A DNA stretch of 64,000 bases from Azomonas agilis (GTDB taxonomy: Bacteria; Pseudomonadota; Gammaproteobacteria; Pseudomonadales; Pseudomonadaceae). The DNA is taken from NCBI RefSeq assembly GCF_007830255.1, contig NZ_VLKG01000003.1:186001-250000 (forward strand), read 5' to 3'. The position numbers and the translations under genes are program-made. Below the pieces are notes generated by a model. That model was given only the letters and a program-made list of their open reading frames with translations, did no database searches and was not told where the DNA came from. Of the stretch, positions 38,467-46,909 are shown piece by piece (position 1 is the first letter of the stretch; every line of letters starts with the position of its first letter).

Positions 38467-40281
38467 ATGAGCCAAAGAAAAATCACCCTCACCGATACCA
38501 TCCTGCGCGATGCCCACCAATCGCTGCTGGCCACCCGCATGCGTTTGGAAGACATGCTGCCCATCTGTCCCAAGCTGGATCAGGTCGGCTACTGGTCGCT
38601 GGAAGTCTGGGGCGGTGCGACCTTTGATGCCTGCGTGCGTTTCTTGAAAGAAGACCCTTGGGAGCGTCTGCGCGCCCTGCGTAAAGCTCTGCCCAATACC
38701 CGTTTGCAAATGCTGCTGCGTGGCCAGAACCTGCTCGGTTATCGCCACTACAGCGATGACGTGGTGGAAGCCTTCGTGGCCAAAGCCGCTGAAAACGGCG
38801 TAGATGTGTTCCGTGTATTCGACGCCATGAACGACGTGCGTAACTTGGAAACCGCCATCCGCGCGGTGAAAAAAGCCGGTAAGCACGCCCAAGGAACCAT
38901 CAGCTACACCACCAGCCCCGTGCACACCAACGCTGCCTTCGTCGAGCAAGCCAAAGCCATGGCGGCCATGGGCATCGACTCACTGGCGATCAAAGACATG
39001 GCCGGTCTGCTGACCCCATTTGCCACTGGTGATCTGGTTAAAGCGCTGAAAACGGCCCTGCCGGATCTGGATGTGGTGATCCACTCCCACGATACCGCCG
39101 GCGTGGCCAGCCTGTGCCAGCTCAAAGCCATCGAGAACGGCGCGGATCGCATCGACACCGCCATCTCCAGCATGGCCTGGGGCACCAGCCATCCGGGTAC
39201 CGAGTCCATGGTTGCCGCTCTGCGCGGCAGCGACTACGACACCGGCCTTGACCTGAGTCTGCTGCAAGAAATCGGTCTGTACTTCTACGCGGTGCGTAAG
39301 AAGTACCACCAGTTCGAAAGCGAATTTACCGGCGTGGACACCCGCGTACAGGTCAACCAAGTACCGGGTGGCATGATCTCCAACTTGGCCAACCAGCTTA
39401 AAGAGCAGGGCGCGCTGAATCGGATGGACGAAGTGTTGGCCGAAATTCCGCGTGTGCGCGAAGACCTCGGCTTCCCACCCCTAGTGACGCCCACTTCGCA
39501 AATCGTCGGGACTCAGGCGTTCTTCAACGTGCTGGCCGGTGAGCGTTACAAAACCATCACCAACGAAGTCAAGCTCTACCTGCAAGGTCGTTACGGCAAA
39601 GCGCCGGGCGTGGTGAATGAGAAGCTGCGTCTCCAAGCCATCGGTGGTGAGGAGCTGATCGAATGCCGTCCGGCTGATCTGCTCAAGCCGGAACTGGATC
39701 GTCTGCGTCAAGATATCGGTGCTTTGGCTAAGTCTGAAGAAGACGTGCTGACCTTTGCCATGTTCCCGGATATTGGCCGCAAATTCTTGGAAGAGCGCGA
39801 AGCCGGCACTCTGCAACCCGAGGTGCTGCTACCCATTCCTGATGGCAATGCTCAAACCGTGGGTGGCGAAGGCGTGCCCACAGAGTTCGTGGTCGATGTA
39901 CACGGTGAAAGCTACCGTGTGGACATTACCGGCGTGAGCGTGAAGGGTGAAGGTAAACGCCATTTCTACCTCTCGGTGGATGGCATGCCAGAAGAGGTGG
40001 TGTTCGAGCCGCTGAACCAATTTGTCGGTGGTGGCAGCAGCGGTAAACGCCGTTCTGCCAGTGCGCCGGGCGATGTGTCCACCAATATGCCGGGCAATAT
40101 TGTCGATGTGCTGGTGAAAGAGGGCGACACCGTGAAAGCCGGTCAGCCGGTACTGATCGCTGAAGCCATGAAAATGGAGACTGAGGTACAAGCCCCCATC
40201 ACCGGTACAGTGAAGGCGGTGCATGTGGCTAAGGGCGATCGCATCAACCCCGGTGAGCTGCTGATCGAAATCGGAGCCTAA
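38467..40281 (+). CDS. pycB: Pyruvate carboxylase subunit B (carboxyltransferase with biotin carrier)
   Basis: The 604-residue subunit combines an N-terminal carboxyltransferase barrel (DTILRDAHQSLLATRM, residues 9-24) with a central conserved domain and a C-terminal biotinyl domain (AEAMKMETEVQAP, Lys about 570). It transfers CO2 from biotin to pyruvate, giving oxaloacetate. It is related to OadA, but no OadB/OadG pump genes are present, which favours the anaplerotic enzyme. GAGGAG lies upstream of the ATG. Confidence 0.93.
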   Translation: MSQRKITLTDTILRDAHQSLLATRMRLEDMLPICPKLDQVGYWSLEVWGGATFDACVRFLKEDPWERLRALRKALPNTRLQMLLRGQNLLGYRHYSDDVVEAFVAKAAENGVDVFRVFDAMNDVRNLETAIRAVKKAGKHAQGTISYTTSPVHTNAAFVEQAKAMAAMGIDSLAIKDMAGLLTPFATGDLVKALKTALPDLDVVIHSHDTAGVASLCQLKAIENGADRIDTAISSMAWGTSHPGTESMVAALRGSDYDTGLDLSLLQEIGLYFYAVRKKYHQFESEFTGVDTRVQVNQVPGGMISNLANQLKEQGALNRMDEVLAEIPRVREDLGFPPLVTPTSQIVGTQAFFNVLAGERYKTITNEVKLYLQGRYGKAPGVVNEKLRLQAIGGEELIECRPADLLKPELDRLRQDIGALAKSEEDVLTFAMFPDIGRKFLEEREAGTLQPEVLLPIPDGNAQTVGGEGVPTEFVVDVHGESYRVDITGVSVKGEGKRHFYLSVDGMPEEVVFEPLNQFVGGGSSGKRRSASAPGDVSTNMPGNIVDVLVKEGDTVKAGQPVLIAEAMKMETEVQAPITGTVKAVHVAKGDRINPGELLIEIGA

Positions 40282-40309
40282 GGCGTAAGGCTTAAGCGGG
40301 TTTGGCTGC

Positions 40310-40909
40310 TCAGTAAGCCCGCTCCTGCCAATACTGGTGTAAGGCATGGCAGTCGGCTAGGTGCAGATCCGTCCACTCGGGCCAAAGATTTTCGCTGACG
40401 TTGACCAGCACGTTGTAGGCTCCGGCCATGCGTGCGCACTGCACATCGTTCAGATAATCGCCCACCATCAGCAGTTGGCTGGGCGCGATGTTCCACCCTT
40501 GGGCTAAATGCAGCAGACCATCAGGGCGCGGTTTGGGCGGTGCTTCGTCACGGCCTAGAATGTCCTGCTCAGCAAAATAGGTATGAATCCCCAGCACTTC
40601 TAAGGTAATTAGCGCGAGCTCACGAGCATTACGGGTGAGGATGCCTAGAGTATAACCGCTGTCGTGTAAGGCTTTAACTAGCTCACAGGCTCCCGGGGCT
40701 GCTTGAGCGGATTGGGCGAGGGCACGTTCGTGCTCCAGTAGCCACGCCCGTTTGACCGCTGCTTGTTGAGCGGGTAACGCGGCTAGATGATCTAAAATGT
40801 CATCCTGTGGTGGAATTTCTAAGGCCCGGCGAATAGCGGCAAAGTCGTGGACGGCTAGGGTCAGGGTGCCGTCCATATCAAACACCCAATGGTGTATGCC
40901 CCGAATCAT
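40310..40909 (-). CDS. HAD-superfamily phosphatase (phosphoglycolate phosphatase-like)
   Basis: The 199-residue HAD IA hydrolase shows motif I DMDGTLT, motif II LTRN, the lysine motif PKPRPDGL, and motif IV VGDYLND. It may remove phosphate from small sugars or acids such as phosphoglycolate, but the substrate is not shown. ATG 40909 overlaps the tesB stop (ATGA) and has GAGG upstream. It is convergent with pycB, 28 bases apart. Confidence 0.85.
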   Translation of the reverse strand: MIRGIHHWVFDMDGTLTLAVHDFAAIRRALEIPPQDDILDHLAALPAQQAAVKRAWLLEHERALAQSAQAAPGACELVKALHDSGYTLGILTRNARELALITLEVLGIHTYFAEQDILGRDEAPPKPRPDGLLHLAQGWNIAPSQLLMVGDYLNDVQCARMAGAYNVLVNVSENLWPEWTDLHLADCHALHQYWQERAY

Positions 40910-41775
40910 GCCCAATCCTCACGCACCCGAATCAAACCTTCTTGCGCTACGCTGGCTACCAATTCCCCCGCCTGATTAAAGAAGTGCCCACGCGCCAAAC
41001 CACGGCCTTGCCCCGCCCAAGGGCTTTCTAGGCTGTACAGCAGCCATTCATCGGCCTTTACGTCTCGGTGGAACCACAGGGCATGGTCTAGGCTGGCCAT
41101 CTGTAAATCCTTCTGCCATAAGGAGACAGAATGCGGCAGCAGGGCGGTTGCAACTAAAAAGAAATCCGAGGCATAGGCCAATAAATAGCGGTGTACGGCT
41201 TGGCTAGCCGGTAATAGTCCATCAGCCCTTAACCAAAAATGCTGGATAGGCTCTTGGGGTTTAGGATCTAAAGGATTGCGCAAACCGATGGGGCGTAATT
41301 GGATGGCTTTGCGGGCCGGTAAGCGCTCCCGCACACGCTCAGGCACTCGGTCGCCCCATTGGCTGATCAGCTCAATATCCGTCAGTAGATTTTCGGGGCC
41401 GGGCACATCGGGCATGGCAATCTGGTGTTCAAAACCGCTTTCTTCCTGTTGGAAGGAGGCAATGCCACAGAATAGGGTTTCCCCCTTTTGAATCGCGGTA
41501 ATCCGGCGTGCACTGAAGCTATTGCCATCACGCAGGCGTTCCACCTGATACACCACCGGATGCTTGGCATCCCCCGGGCGCAAAAAGTAGCCATGCAGCG
41601 AATGCAGCTGACGGGGGAGGTCTAGAGTTTGGCAGGCCGCTGATAAGGCTTGCCCTAGCACCTGTCCCCCAAAGAGCTGTCGATAACCCAGATCGTGGCT
41701 AGCGCCGCGAAATAGGTTTTCCTCTATAGGTTCCAAGGCCAATAATTGCACCAAGGTTTCCAATGTTTGAGTCAC
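40906..41775 (-). CDS. tesB: Acyl-CoA thioesterase II TesB
   Basis: The 289-residue double-hotdog enzyme releases fatty acids from acyl-CoA. Family segments are LFRGASHDLGYRQLFGGQVLGQAL (from residue 17), LHSLHGYFLRPGD and SLDHALWFHRDVKADEWLLY. Length and layout match E. coli TesB. It is transcribed with the HAD gene. Confidence 0.92.
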   Translation of the reverse strand: MTQTLETLVQLLALEPIEENLFRGASHDLGYRQLFGGQVLGQALSAACQTLDLPRQLHSLHGYFLRPGDAKHPVVYQVERLRDGNSFSARRITAIQKGETLFCGIASFQQEESGFEHQIAMPDVPGPENLLTDIELISQWGDRVPERVRERLPARKAIQLRPIGLRNPLDPKPQEPIQHFWLRADGLLPASQAVHRYLLAYASDFFLVATALLPHSVSLWQKDLQMASLDHALWFHRDVKADEWLLYSLESPWAGQGRGLARGHFFNQAGELVASVAQEGLIRVREDWA

Positions 41776-41813
41776 AGTCTATCTCCTAGGGGACGGCCCA
41801 CTCAGGTGCGCTC

Positions 41814-42527
41814 TCAGTCTTTATCAGGGGCGGTAAAGCGCGGACGGGGTGTGGCCGTGGGCACTACTTCCCCATCTAAGGGTAAAAAGCGGCCTAGCTC
41901 AGCATCATAAGCTACGATTTCGCTGGTTTCGATGTTATAGACCCATCCGTGAATAAAGAGTTGGCCACTGGCTACCCGAGCGGCTACGGATGGATGGGTC
42001 AGCAGGTGATTGAGCTGAGCAATCACGTTTTCTTCGGTGAGCAGAGCCAGATGTGAACCTCCACAGCCGCAGTGGGCATGTTCCTCAACCACAGTTTTGG
42101 CGACCTCCACATGGCGCAACCAAGCCTGAACCGTGGGCATATTGGCTAAGGATTTGGGGTTTAACACCGCCTTCATGGCTCCGCAATCGGAGTGGCCACA
42201 CACGATAATGTGCTTCACTCCTAACGCCACGACCGCGTATTCAATGGCAGTAGACACGCCGCCGTTCATCTGACCGTAGGGTGGAACCACGTTACCTACA
42301 TTGCGGGTTACAAAAAGATCGCCCGGAGAACTTTGGGTAATCAGCTCCGGTACGATGCGTGAGTCGGCGCAGGTGATGAACATCGCCCTAGGGTTTTGCG
42401 CGGTGGCCAGACGCTTAAACAGATCCTTTTGGGTGGGGAAGATGTCGTGGCGAAAGCGTTTGAAGCCCTCGATGATGTTATTTAGCGCCTCGTGAGCGGC
42501 TTGTTCGTGTGTCTTTGATGTTTTCAT
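41814..42527 (-). CDS. Beta carbonic anhydrase
   Basis: The 237-residue enzyme interconverts CO2 and bicarbonate. The zinc and catalytic residues are visible in TCADSR (Cys and the Asp-Arg pair, about 53-58) and GHSDCGAMKA (His and Cys, about 111-120). A longer Cys/His-containing insert (EEHAHCGCGGSH) follows. It could supply bicarbonate to the nearby pyruvate carboxylase. Confidence 0.93.
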   Translation of the reverse strand: MKTSKTHEQAAHEALNNIIEGFKRFRHDIFPTQKDLFKRLATAQNPRAMFITCADSRIVPELITQSSPGDLFVTRNVGNVVPPYGQMNGGVSTAIEYAVVALGVKHIIVCGHSDCGAMKAVLNPKSLANMPTVQAWLRHVEVAKTVVEEHAHCGCGGSHLALLTEENVIAQLNHLLTHPSVAARVASGQLFIHGWVYNIETSEIVAYDAELGRFLPLDGEVVPTATPRPRFTAPDKD

Positions 42528-42619
42528 GACTGTAGTACGGGAATCCCGGGTAGGGCTTTAGGTTTTCCCGCTGCCTCCTGATGTCGCTATCCTGTGATGT
42601 CTGGATGAATTCCAGTAAC

Positions 42620-42647
42620 GCCAAAGCCACCCGTAGGTGGCCTTGGC
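42620..42647. other. Strong hairpin downstream of the cytochrome c5 gene
   Basis: GCCAA-a-GCCACC pairs with GGTGGC-c-TTGGC around a CGTA loop, eleven pairs with one mismatch. It is 25 bases beyond the cytochrome stop on the minus strand. No U run follows, so it may stabilise the 3' end rather than terminate. Confidence 0.55.
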
Positions 42648-42671
42648 ACAATGACACAACTGGGCTTTAGG

Positions 42672-43103
42672 TTATAGACCAGACATATGCTGAATAGCGG
42701 CTTTCAACTCGTCGTCCGAGCAATCGGCGCAGGTGCCTTTGGGCGGCATGGCGTTAAGCCCGGATAGAGCAAATTTAAGCAATCCATCCAAGCCGCCTTG
42801 GCTGTCTGATCGTGCCTTCCAAGCGGCAGAGTCACCTATTTTGGGGGCATTCAGAAGGCCAGTAGCGTGGCAGACACTGCAAAACTTATTAACAATTTCA
42901 TGCCCGGTTCGTGCCCCTGCCGCACCACCTGAAGCTCCGGTGCTGGCTCCTGCGGCGGCACAGGGTTGGCCCTGCACACAGACCTCGCCGACGGGTTTAA
43001 GTCGCTCGGCGATGCTGGCCTCGGTCATAGCATGAGCGCCGTTCAACCATCCCCCAAACACTGCCATCAGTACACACACTAGGATGTTCTTATTTTTAAT
43101 CAC
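42672..43103 (-). CDS. Cytochrome c5 family protein
   Basis: The 143-residue precursor has a signal peptide (start MIKNKNILVCVLMAVFGGWL, cleaved near AHA) and a single c-type haem site CSVCH, with Met ligand in LNAMPPKGTC. Two extra cysteines near the C-terminus (CADC) match cytochrome c5, where they form a disulfide. A Gly/Ala-rich linker (PCAAAGASTGASGGAAGA) precedes the haem domain. It carries electrons in the periplasm. Confidence 0.88.
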   Translation of the reverse strand: MIKNKNILVCVLMAVFGGWLNGAHAMTEASIAERLKPVGEVCVQGQPCAAAGASTGASGGAAGARTGHEIVNKFCSVCHATGLLNAPKIGDSAAWKARSDSQGGLDGLLKFALSGLNAMPPKGTCADCSDDELKAAIQHMSGL

Positions 43104-43208
43104 GGTTTGCCTCGTCCATAGCCAAGGTTTTTCGGTCAGTCACAGTATAGTGGTCGGGTTAGCGGTGCCGGAACTATCCTGTTGTCGCGCCGCCTGTAAA
43201 CAGGGCGC

Positions 43209-44090
43209 TCAGTAGGCGAATAAAGTCCCCAGAAAGACGACCAGTCCAGCCCAGTGGTTGTGCAAAAAGGCTTGGAAGTAGCGCTGAGGATCGGGAATAC
43301 GGGTGTCGTAAAACTCCCACGCAAAGCAGGCTAGAGCGCCCAATAATCCCAGGTAAAACGCCCCACCTAGCCCAACATGCAGGCCCACTCCCAGCAAACA
43401 CAGCAAGGACAGAAGCTGAAGCAATAGGATGATCATCCGATCGGCGCGTCCAAATAAAATCGCGCTGGATTTGATGCCAATTTTTAAGTCGTCTTCCCGG
43501 TCAGTCATGGCGTAATAGGTGTCATAAGCTACCGTCCAGAGTAGGTTGGCTAGATATAGCACCCAAGCCGTTGCAGGCAGGCGCTCATTAGCTGCCGTAA
43601 AGGCCATCAAAATCCCCCAAGAATAGGCGGCTCCCAGTACCAGTTGTGGGCACTGGGTATAGCGCTTCATAAAGGGATACAGCGAGGCAACGGCTACCGC
43701 ACCAAACGAAAGCCCAACTGTGGTGGCATTGGTCAGCAGTACCAGAGCAAAACTTAATGTCAGCAGGATGGCAAAGAGTATCCAAGCCTCTTTGGAGCGG
43801 ATGCGCCCCGCCGCCAATGGGCGATCACGAGTGCGCTGTACATGACCATCAAAGTTACGGTCTGCAAAATCGTTAATCACGCAGCCTGCCGAACGCATCA
43901 ACACCACACCCAAAGCAAAAATCAGCACATGACTGAGCTGGGGTTGGCCTTGGCTGGCTATCCAAACCGCCGTCAGAGTGGGCCACAGCAGTAAGTAAAT
44001 ACCGATAGGCCGATCAAGGCGCATAAGCTGGATAAAATCCCAAGCTCTAGGATGTAAGCGAGCACAGCGCTGGAGCAGATTCAGATACAT
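43209..44090 (-). CDS. ubiA: 4-hydroxybenzoate polyprenyltransferase UbiA
   Basis: The 293-residue membrane enzyme attaches the polyprenyl tail to 4-hydroxybenzoate in ubiquinone synthesis. Both Asp-rich motifs are present: [19 protein letters not shown] and [16 protein letters not shown]. About eight to nine helices are visible. It starts 10 bases after ubiC, which makes its substrate. Confidence 0.94.
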   Translation of the reverse strand: MYLNLLQRCARLHPRAWDFIQLMRLDRPIGIYLLLWPTLTAVWIASQGQPQLSHVLIFALGVVLMRSAGCVINDFADRNFDGHVQRTRDRPLAAGRIRSKEAWILFAILLTLSFALVLLTNATTVGLSFGAVAVASLYPFMKRYTQCPQLVLGAAYSWGILMAFTAANERLPATAWVLYLANLLWTVAYDTYYAMTDREDDLKIGIKSSAILFGRADRMIILLLQLLSLLCLLGVGLHVGLGGAFYLGLLGALACFAWEFYDTRIPDPQRYFQAFLHNHWAGLVVFLGTLFAY

Positions 44091-44100
44091 TCGTGCGATC

Positions 44101-44634
44101 TCATGAGGTTAGCTGGTACCAGAATGCAGGCAGGAATATTTCAGCGACCAGGATTTTTAACGAACCTTGAGTAAAGCAAGAGCGCCGTGCCCAAAGCCCT
44201 TGGGTCTGCACCGATTCGGGCAACCAAGATTTAGGGTAGTGACATAACTCCAAAGGCCCGCGCTGAAATCCCTGTGTTTGGAACAGTAGCTCACCCAAAG
44301 GACGGCAACCGAGGCTAGCTAAGTCCATGTTTGTGGTTATTAGGGATTCATGGCTAGCAACACTGCGGGCAAATACCCAAGGCTGGCCTTGGCCACAGAG
44401 AAAAACTTCTCGTATCCAGCCTGAGGCTTGGTTTTGGATACCCAGAGCTTGGCATTCATCCGTTCGCAAAGCGTCCCAGCCTTGATGGAGCAAATCAACC
44501 TTAAAACAGCTTTTTGATAATTTGATGAGGCGTTGAGTGAGCGATCCTTCATCCAATAGCCAATCTTGTTGTAGCCCAGTGAGCCTAGGATGATTCGCCG
44601 TTTGCCAAAGCTGAGGGGCGGTAGGGTTGGACAT
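44101..44634 (-). CDS. ubiC: Chorismate pyruvate-lyase UbiC
   Basis: The 177-residue enzyme makes 4-hydroxybenzoate from chorismate. The pattern [23 protein letters not shown] (residues 31-53), then [18 protein letters not shown] and [11 protein letters not shown], is that of UbiC. It is the first gene of the ubiC-ubiA pair. The next gene, on the other strand, is the tRNA. Confidence 0.9.
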   Translation of the reverse strand: MSNPTAPQLWQTANHPRLTGLQQDWLLDEGSLTQRLIKLSKSCFKVDLLHQGWDALRTDECQALGIQNQASGWIREVFLCGQGQPWVFARSVASHESLITTNMDLASLGCRPLGELLFQTQGFQRGPLELCHYPKSWLPESVQTQGLWARRSCFTQGSLKILVAEIFLPAFWYQLTS

Positions 44635-44777
44635 AGCGGTGGGTGCTTAGAGATGGAATAGGAAAATGTAGCACGCTTGTCGGCGCACTTTGATCTTTAG
44701 TAGAACAAACTCGCTGAGTTACTGATAAAAATAAGTTTACTTTCTTAAAGTCCACAGTATAATCTGCGCCCCATAAA

Positions 44778-44901
<124 letters not shown>

Positions 44902-44911
44902 TTGGGGTTTT

Positions 44912-44933
44912 AGTCCCCGTTCCAGTCCCCGTT
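44912..44933. repeat. Left arm-type site of element 1
   Basis: Two copies of AGTCCCCGTT separated by CC. The same 22 bases occur in the same orientation at 52039-52060, just upstream of the recombinase start, which suits arm-type binding sites. Confidence 0.7.
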
Positions 44934-45142
44934 GAAGGTGTCGCTAGACCTTTTGGGGGGACTCTAAAAACTCCTCTCTCCAAATACAACAGACTAAAAC
45001 AAACCCACTAAATCCATCCTGCTCCCATTTAATGGAAAGTGGCCCACATACTTTAAAACCTTGTATCCGCTTAAGGGATTTTAAATACTATCCTCCACCT
45101 TTGCCTCCTCGCTAGGAATGCCCCTTTGGTTGCTGGTGCGGG

Positions 45143-45559
45143 CTAAATAGATAGGGCTTGCTCTAACGTCCAAGGGCATGAGGTTGGGAAAACGCTACGC
45201 TCTAAGCCCGTCTCGCGCTCAGCACCAATAACCGCATCACCGTAAGCACTAGCCATCAGTTCAGGCAGTTTGCTTTTAAGGCTGGGGTTATCCGACAGAA
45301 CCCGACTCACTTTGCGCCGTTGTTCTTCAATGGTCAGTTGCCAGCTTTTCCCTCGGTGGCTGGGTTGGTGCTCCCACTTCAGTAGGTGCATAAACAAAAC
45401 TTGCAAACGAGACTCCAGCTCACGGCGTTCACTGCGCCCCATTGCTTCTATTTCCTCTAACAAATTTTGGATATCTAGCTCGGTTAAACGTCCAGAGCGC
45501 AGTAAATCGGCCTGTTCTTGTGTCCAGCCGTAAAAATCACTGTCATAACTTACTGTCAT
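45143..45559 (-). CDS. DUF29 family protein
   Basis: The 138-residue product has the DUF29 pattern: YDSDFYGWTQEQADLLRSGR (residues 4-23), LDIQNLLEEIEAMGRSERRE and LLKWEHQPSHRGKSW, then a helical C-terminus. Its function is unknown. It lies 28 bases after the DUF2442 gene and is probably co-transcribed with it. DUF29 genes are found often on mobile DNA and in cyanobacteria in many copies. A role as partner of DUF2442 is inference. Confidence 0.85.
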   Translation of the reverse strand: MTVSYDSDFYGWTQEQADLLRSGRLTELDIQNLLEEIEAMGRSERRELESRLQVLFMHLLKWEHQPSHRGKSWQLTIEEQRRKVSRVLSDNPSLKSKLPELMASAYGDAVIGAERETGLERSVFPTSCPWTLEQALSI

Positions 45560-45587
45560 GGATAAATCCTCTGAGCTTATTGGCTAC

Positions 45588-46004
45588 CTATAAAGCAAGC
45601 TTTCGGGGCCGTCCACCTCGTTTGCTATTCTCTTGAGCGGCTTTGGTTTTAGCCTCAGTTTTAGCTTGGCCCCCTTTTTTACCCATATCCCGCATCCGCT
45701 GGGCCATCCATCGTGGGCTACCTAAGATGCCCTCCAATAAGGCGGGTATATACACATCAGTATCCAGCTCAGGGAAATGCAGCCCCAACCCTGAAGGGCT
45801 GATTTCTATTTGAGCTAAGGCCATTGGGGACGTATCCGCTAACCCCTCCACTAAATCAGGGGCTATACCCAATTCCAAGCCGTTGCTCAGGGCAATGATA
45901 AGCCGACGGCGGCTAGGGTCGTACTCGGCATGGGTTGCTACTGGCCCCTTTGCTAAACACTGTTGGGCGCAGGTGTTGGCTTGCTCAAAGGCTTGGTCTG
46001 TCAC
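45588..46004 (-). CDS. DUF2442 family protein with basic tail
   Basis: The 138-residue product matches DUF2442: AEYDPSRRRLIIALSNGLEL, then IEISPSGLGLHFPELDTDVYIPALLEGILG. A Lys/Arg-rich tail follows (MGKKGGQAKTEAKTKAAQEN, ending KRGGRPRKLAL), likely to bind DNA. DUF2442 proteins are often paired with small partners in toxin-antitoxin-like loci. GTG 46004 has GGGAG seven bases upstream. The promoter carries a palindrome at the start of transcription. Confidence 0.8.
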   Translation of the reverse strand: MTDQAFEQANTCAQQCLAKGPVATHAEYDPSRRRLIIALSNGLELGIAPDLVEGLADTSPMALAQIEISPSGLGLHFPELDTDVYIPALLEGILGSPRWMAQRMRDMGKKGGQAKTEAKTKAAQENSKRGGRPRKLAL

Positions 46005-46050
46005 CAATATGCTCCCACTGCTGGCAAGTGGCTAAAAGCTCCTTATAGTG

Positions 46051-46101
46051 AAACCCAAGCGACTTGGGTTTTATTATAAATACCATCCTGCCCACCATCA
46101 A
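46051..46101 (-). promoter_or_regulatory. Promoter and operator-like palindrome of the DUF2442-DUF29 pair
   Basis: On the minus strand TTGATG (46101-46096) and TATAAT (46078-46073) are 17 bases apart. Directly downstream, AAACCCAAG-cga-CTTGGGTTT (46051-46071) is a perfect palindrome overlapping the expected transcription start. This is the usual design of an autoregulated toxin-antitoxin promoter. The palindrome could also be a leader hairpin. Confidence 0.6.
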
Positions 46102-46250
46102 AAAAGGAGTAAGCACTGATAGGGACGCTAAACAGCTTGGCGTTTTCATGGGGCTGTAGAGGAGTTTTCAGACCGGATTTTTGCGAAAATTGAACAGCTA
46201 AATTTTTGCACTCCAGAATCGCTACAACCCACGCCGCTCTAAGGCTGGAG

Positions 46251-46303
46251 TACGCACTCCATTTTTTAGCCCCTGTATAATATATTCAATTATGGAGTGC
46301 GTA
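46251..46303. repeat. 12-bp inverted repeat within the 569-base gap 46005-46573
   Basis: TACGCACTCCAT (46251-46262) and ATGGAGTGCGTA (46292-46303) are exact inverted copies 29 bases apart. The left arm also sits in the palindrome TGGAGT-acgc-ACTCCA, and a third GCACTCCA lies at about 46208. Between the arms is an AT-rich TATAAT-containing stretch. It looks like an operator pair or origin element. No gene was found in the gap. Confidence 0.65.
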
Positions 46304-46573
46304 GTTTTAAGGGGTTGTTGCTCTACAGATTAAAAAAGGCTTTTGATCTGCTTTTGCTGAACGATTAACTAAAACGTATGTAATAGATGGCTAGGCGATA
46401 TTGAGCGCCTAAAGCGTGAGGGCTTTTATTGTGCAAGGGCGACTATTACGTGCTCCGCTCCTCACTATAAGCCCACACTCATCGCGCGTTTAGCTTGTAC
46501 CCTGTGGGTTGGTATTGGTTAAAGGTAGATCGTTGCGCTATGGGGCTAATAAAGACCCATAAAAAAGGCCGCG

Positions 46574-46909
46574 TTAGGACAGCCTCCCATGAATCCATCT
46601 TGGGTCTAGGTGTATCCCCTCAGCAATAACTAGCGGGTCAGTATGGGCCTGTTCTTCCAAGTCACAGGGCTCAAGCAAGCCTTGCTCCAATAGATAGTCC
46701 CCCGAACACCCCAGCAGATTGGCGACACGCACCAGCAAGGCATGGGGTGGTATTGTGGGGCGTTTCAGTTCAGCCAGCAGTTCAGAACGGTGGTTATGAA
46801 TCCATTGGCGGGTTTCGTCGGTCAGTTTCGCGGCGGGACTGATAAGGATTTTGTCCCCATCAGCACCAACCTCGAAGCCCTTACCAATGAGCTGGGTAAG
46901 GGCAGTCAA
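46574..46909 (-). CDS. Small protein with TubC-like N-terminal region
   Basis: The 111-residue product begins LIGKGFEVGADGDKILISPAAKLTDETRQWIHNHRSELLAEL, which resembles the small docking fold seen in TubC-type and island-borne proteins. The rest (VANLLGCSGDYLLEQGLLEP) is not recognised. It starts with TTG directly after the DUF3987 stop (TAATTG), so translation is coupled to the replication genes. Function unknown. Confidence 0.6.
   Translation of the reverse strand: MTALTQLIGKGFEVGADGDKILISPAAKLTDETRQWIHNHRSELLAELKRPTIPPHALLVRVANLLGCSGDYLLEQGLLEPCDLEEQAHTDPLVIAEGIHLDPRWIHGRLS

Noticed and set aside
38467..40281. Sodium-pumping oxaloacetate decarboxylase alpha subunit
   Set aside because: No beta or gamma subunit genes nearby, and pairing with a biotin carboxylase subunit fits two-subunit pyruvate carboxylase.
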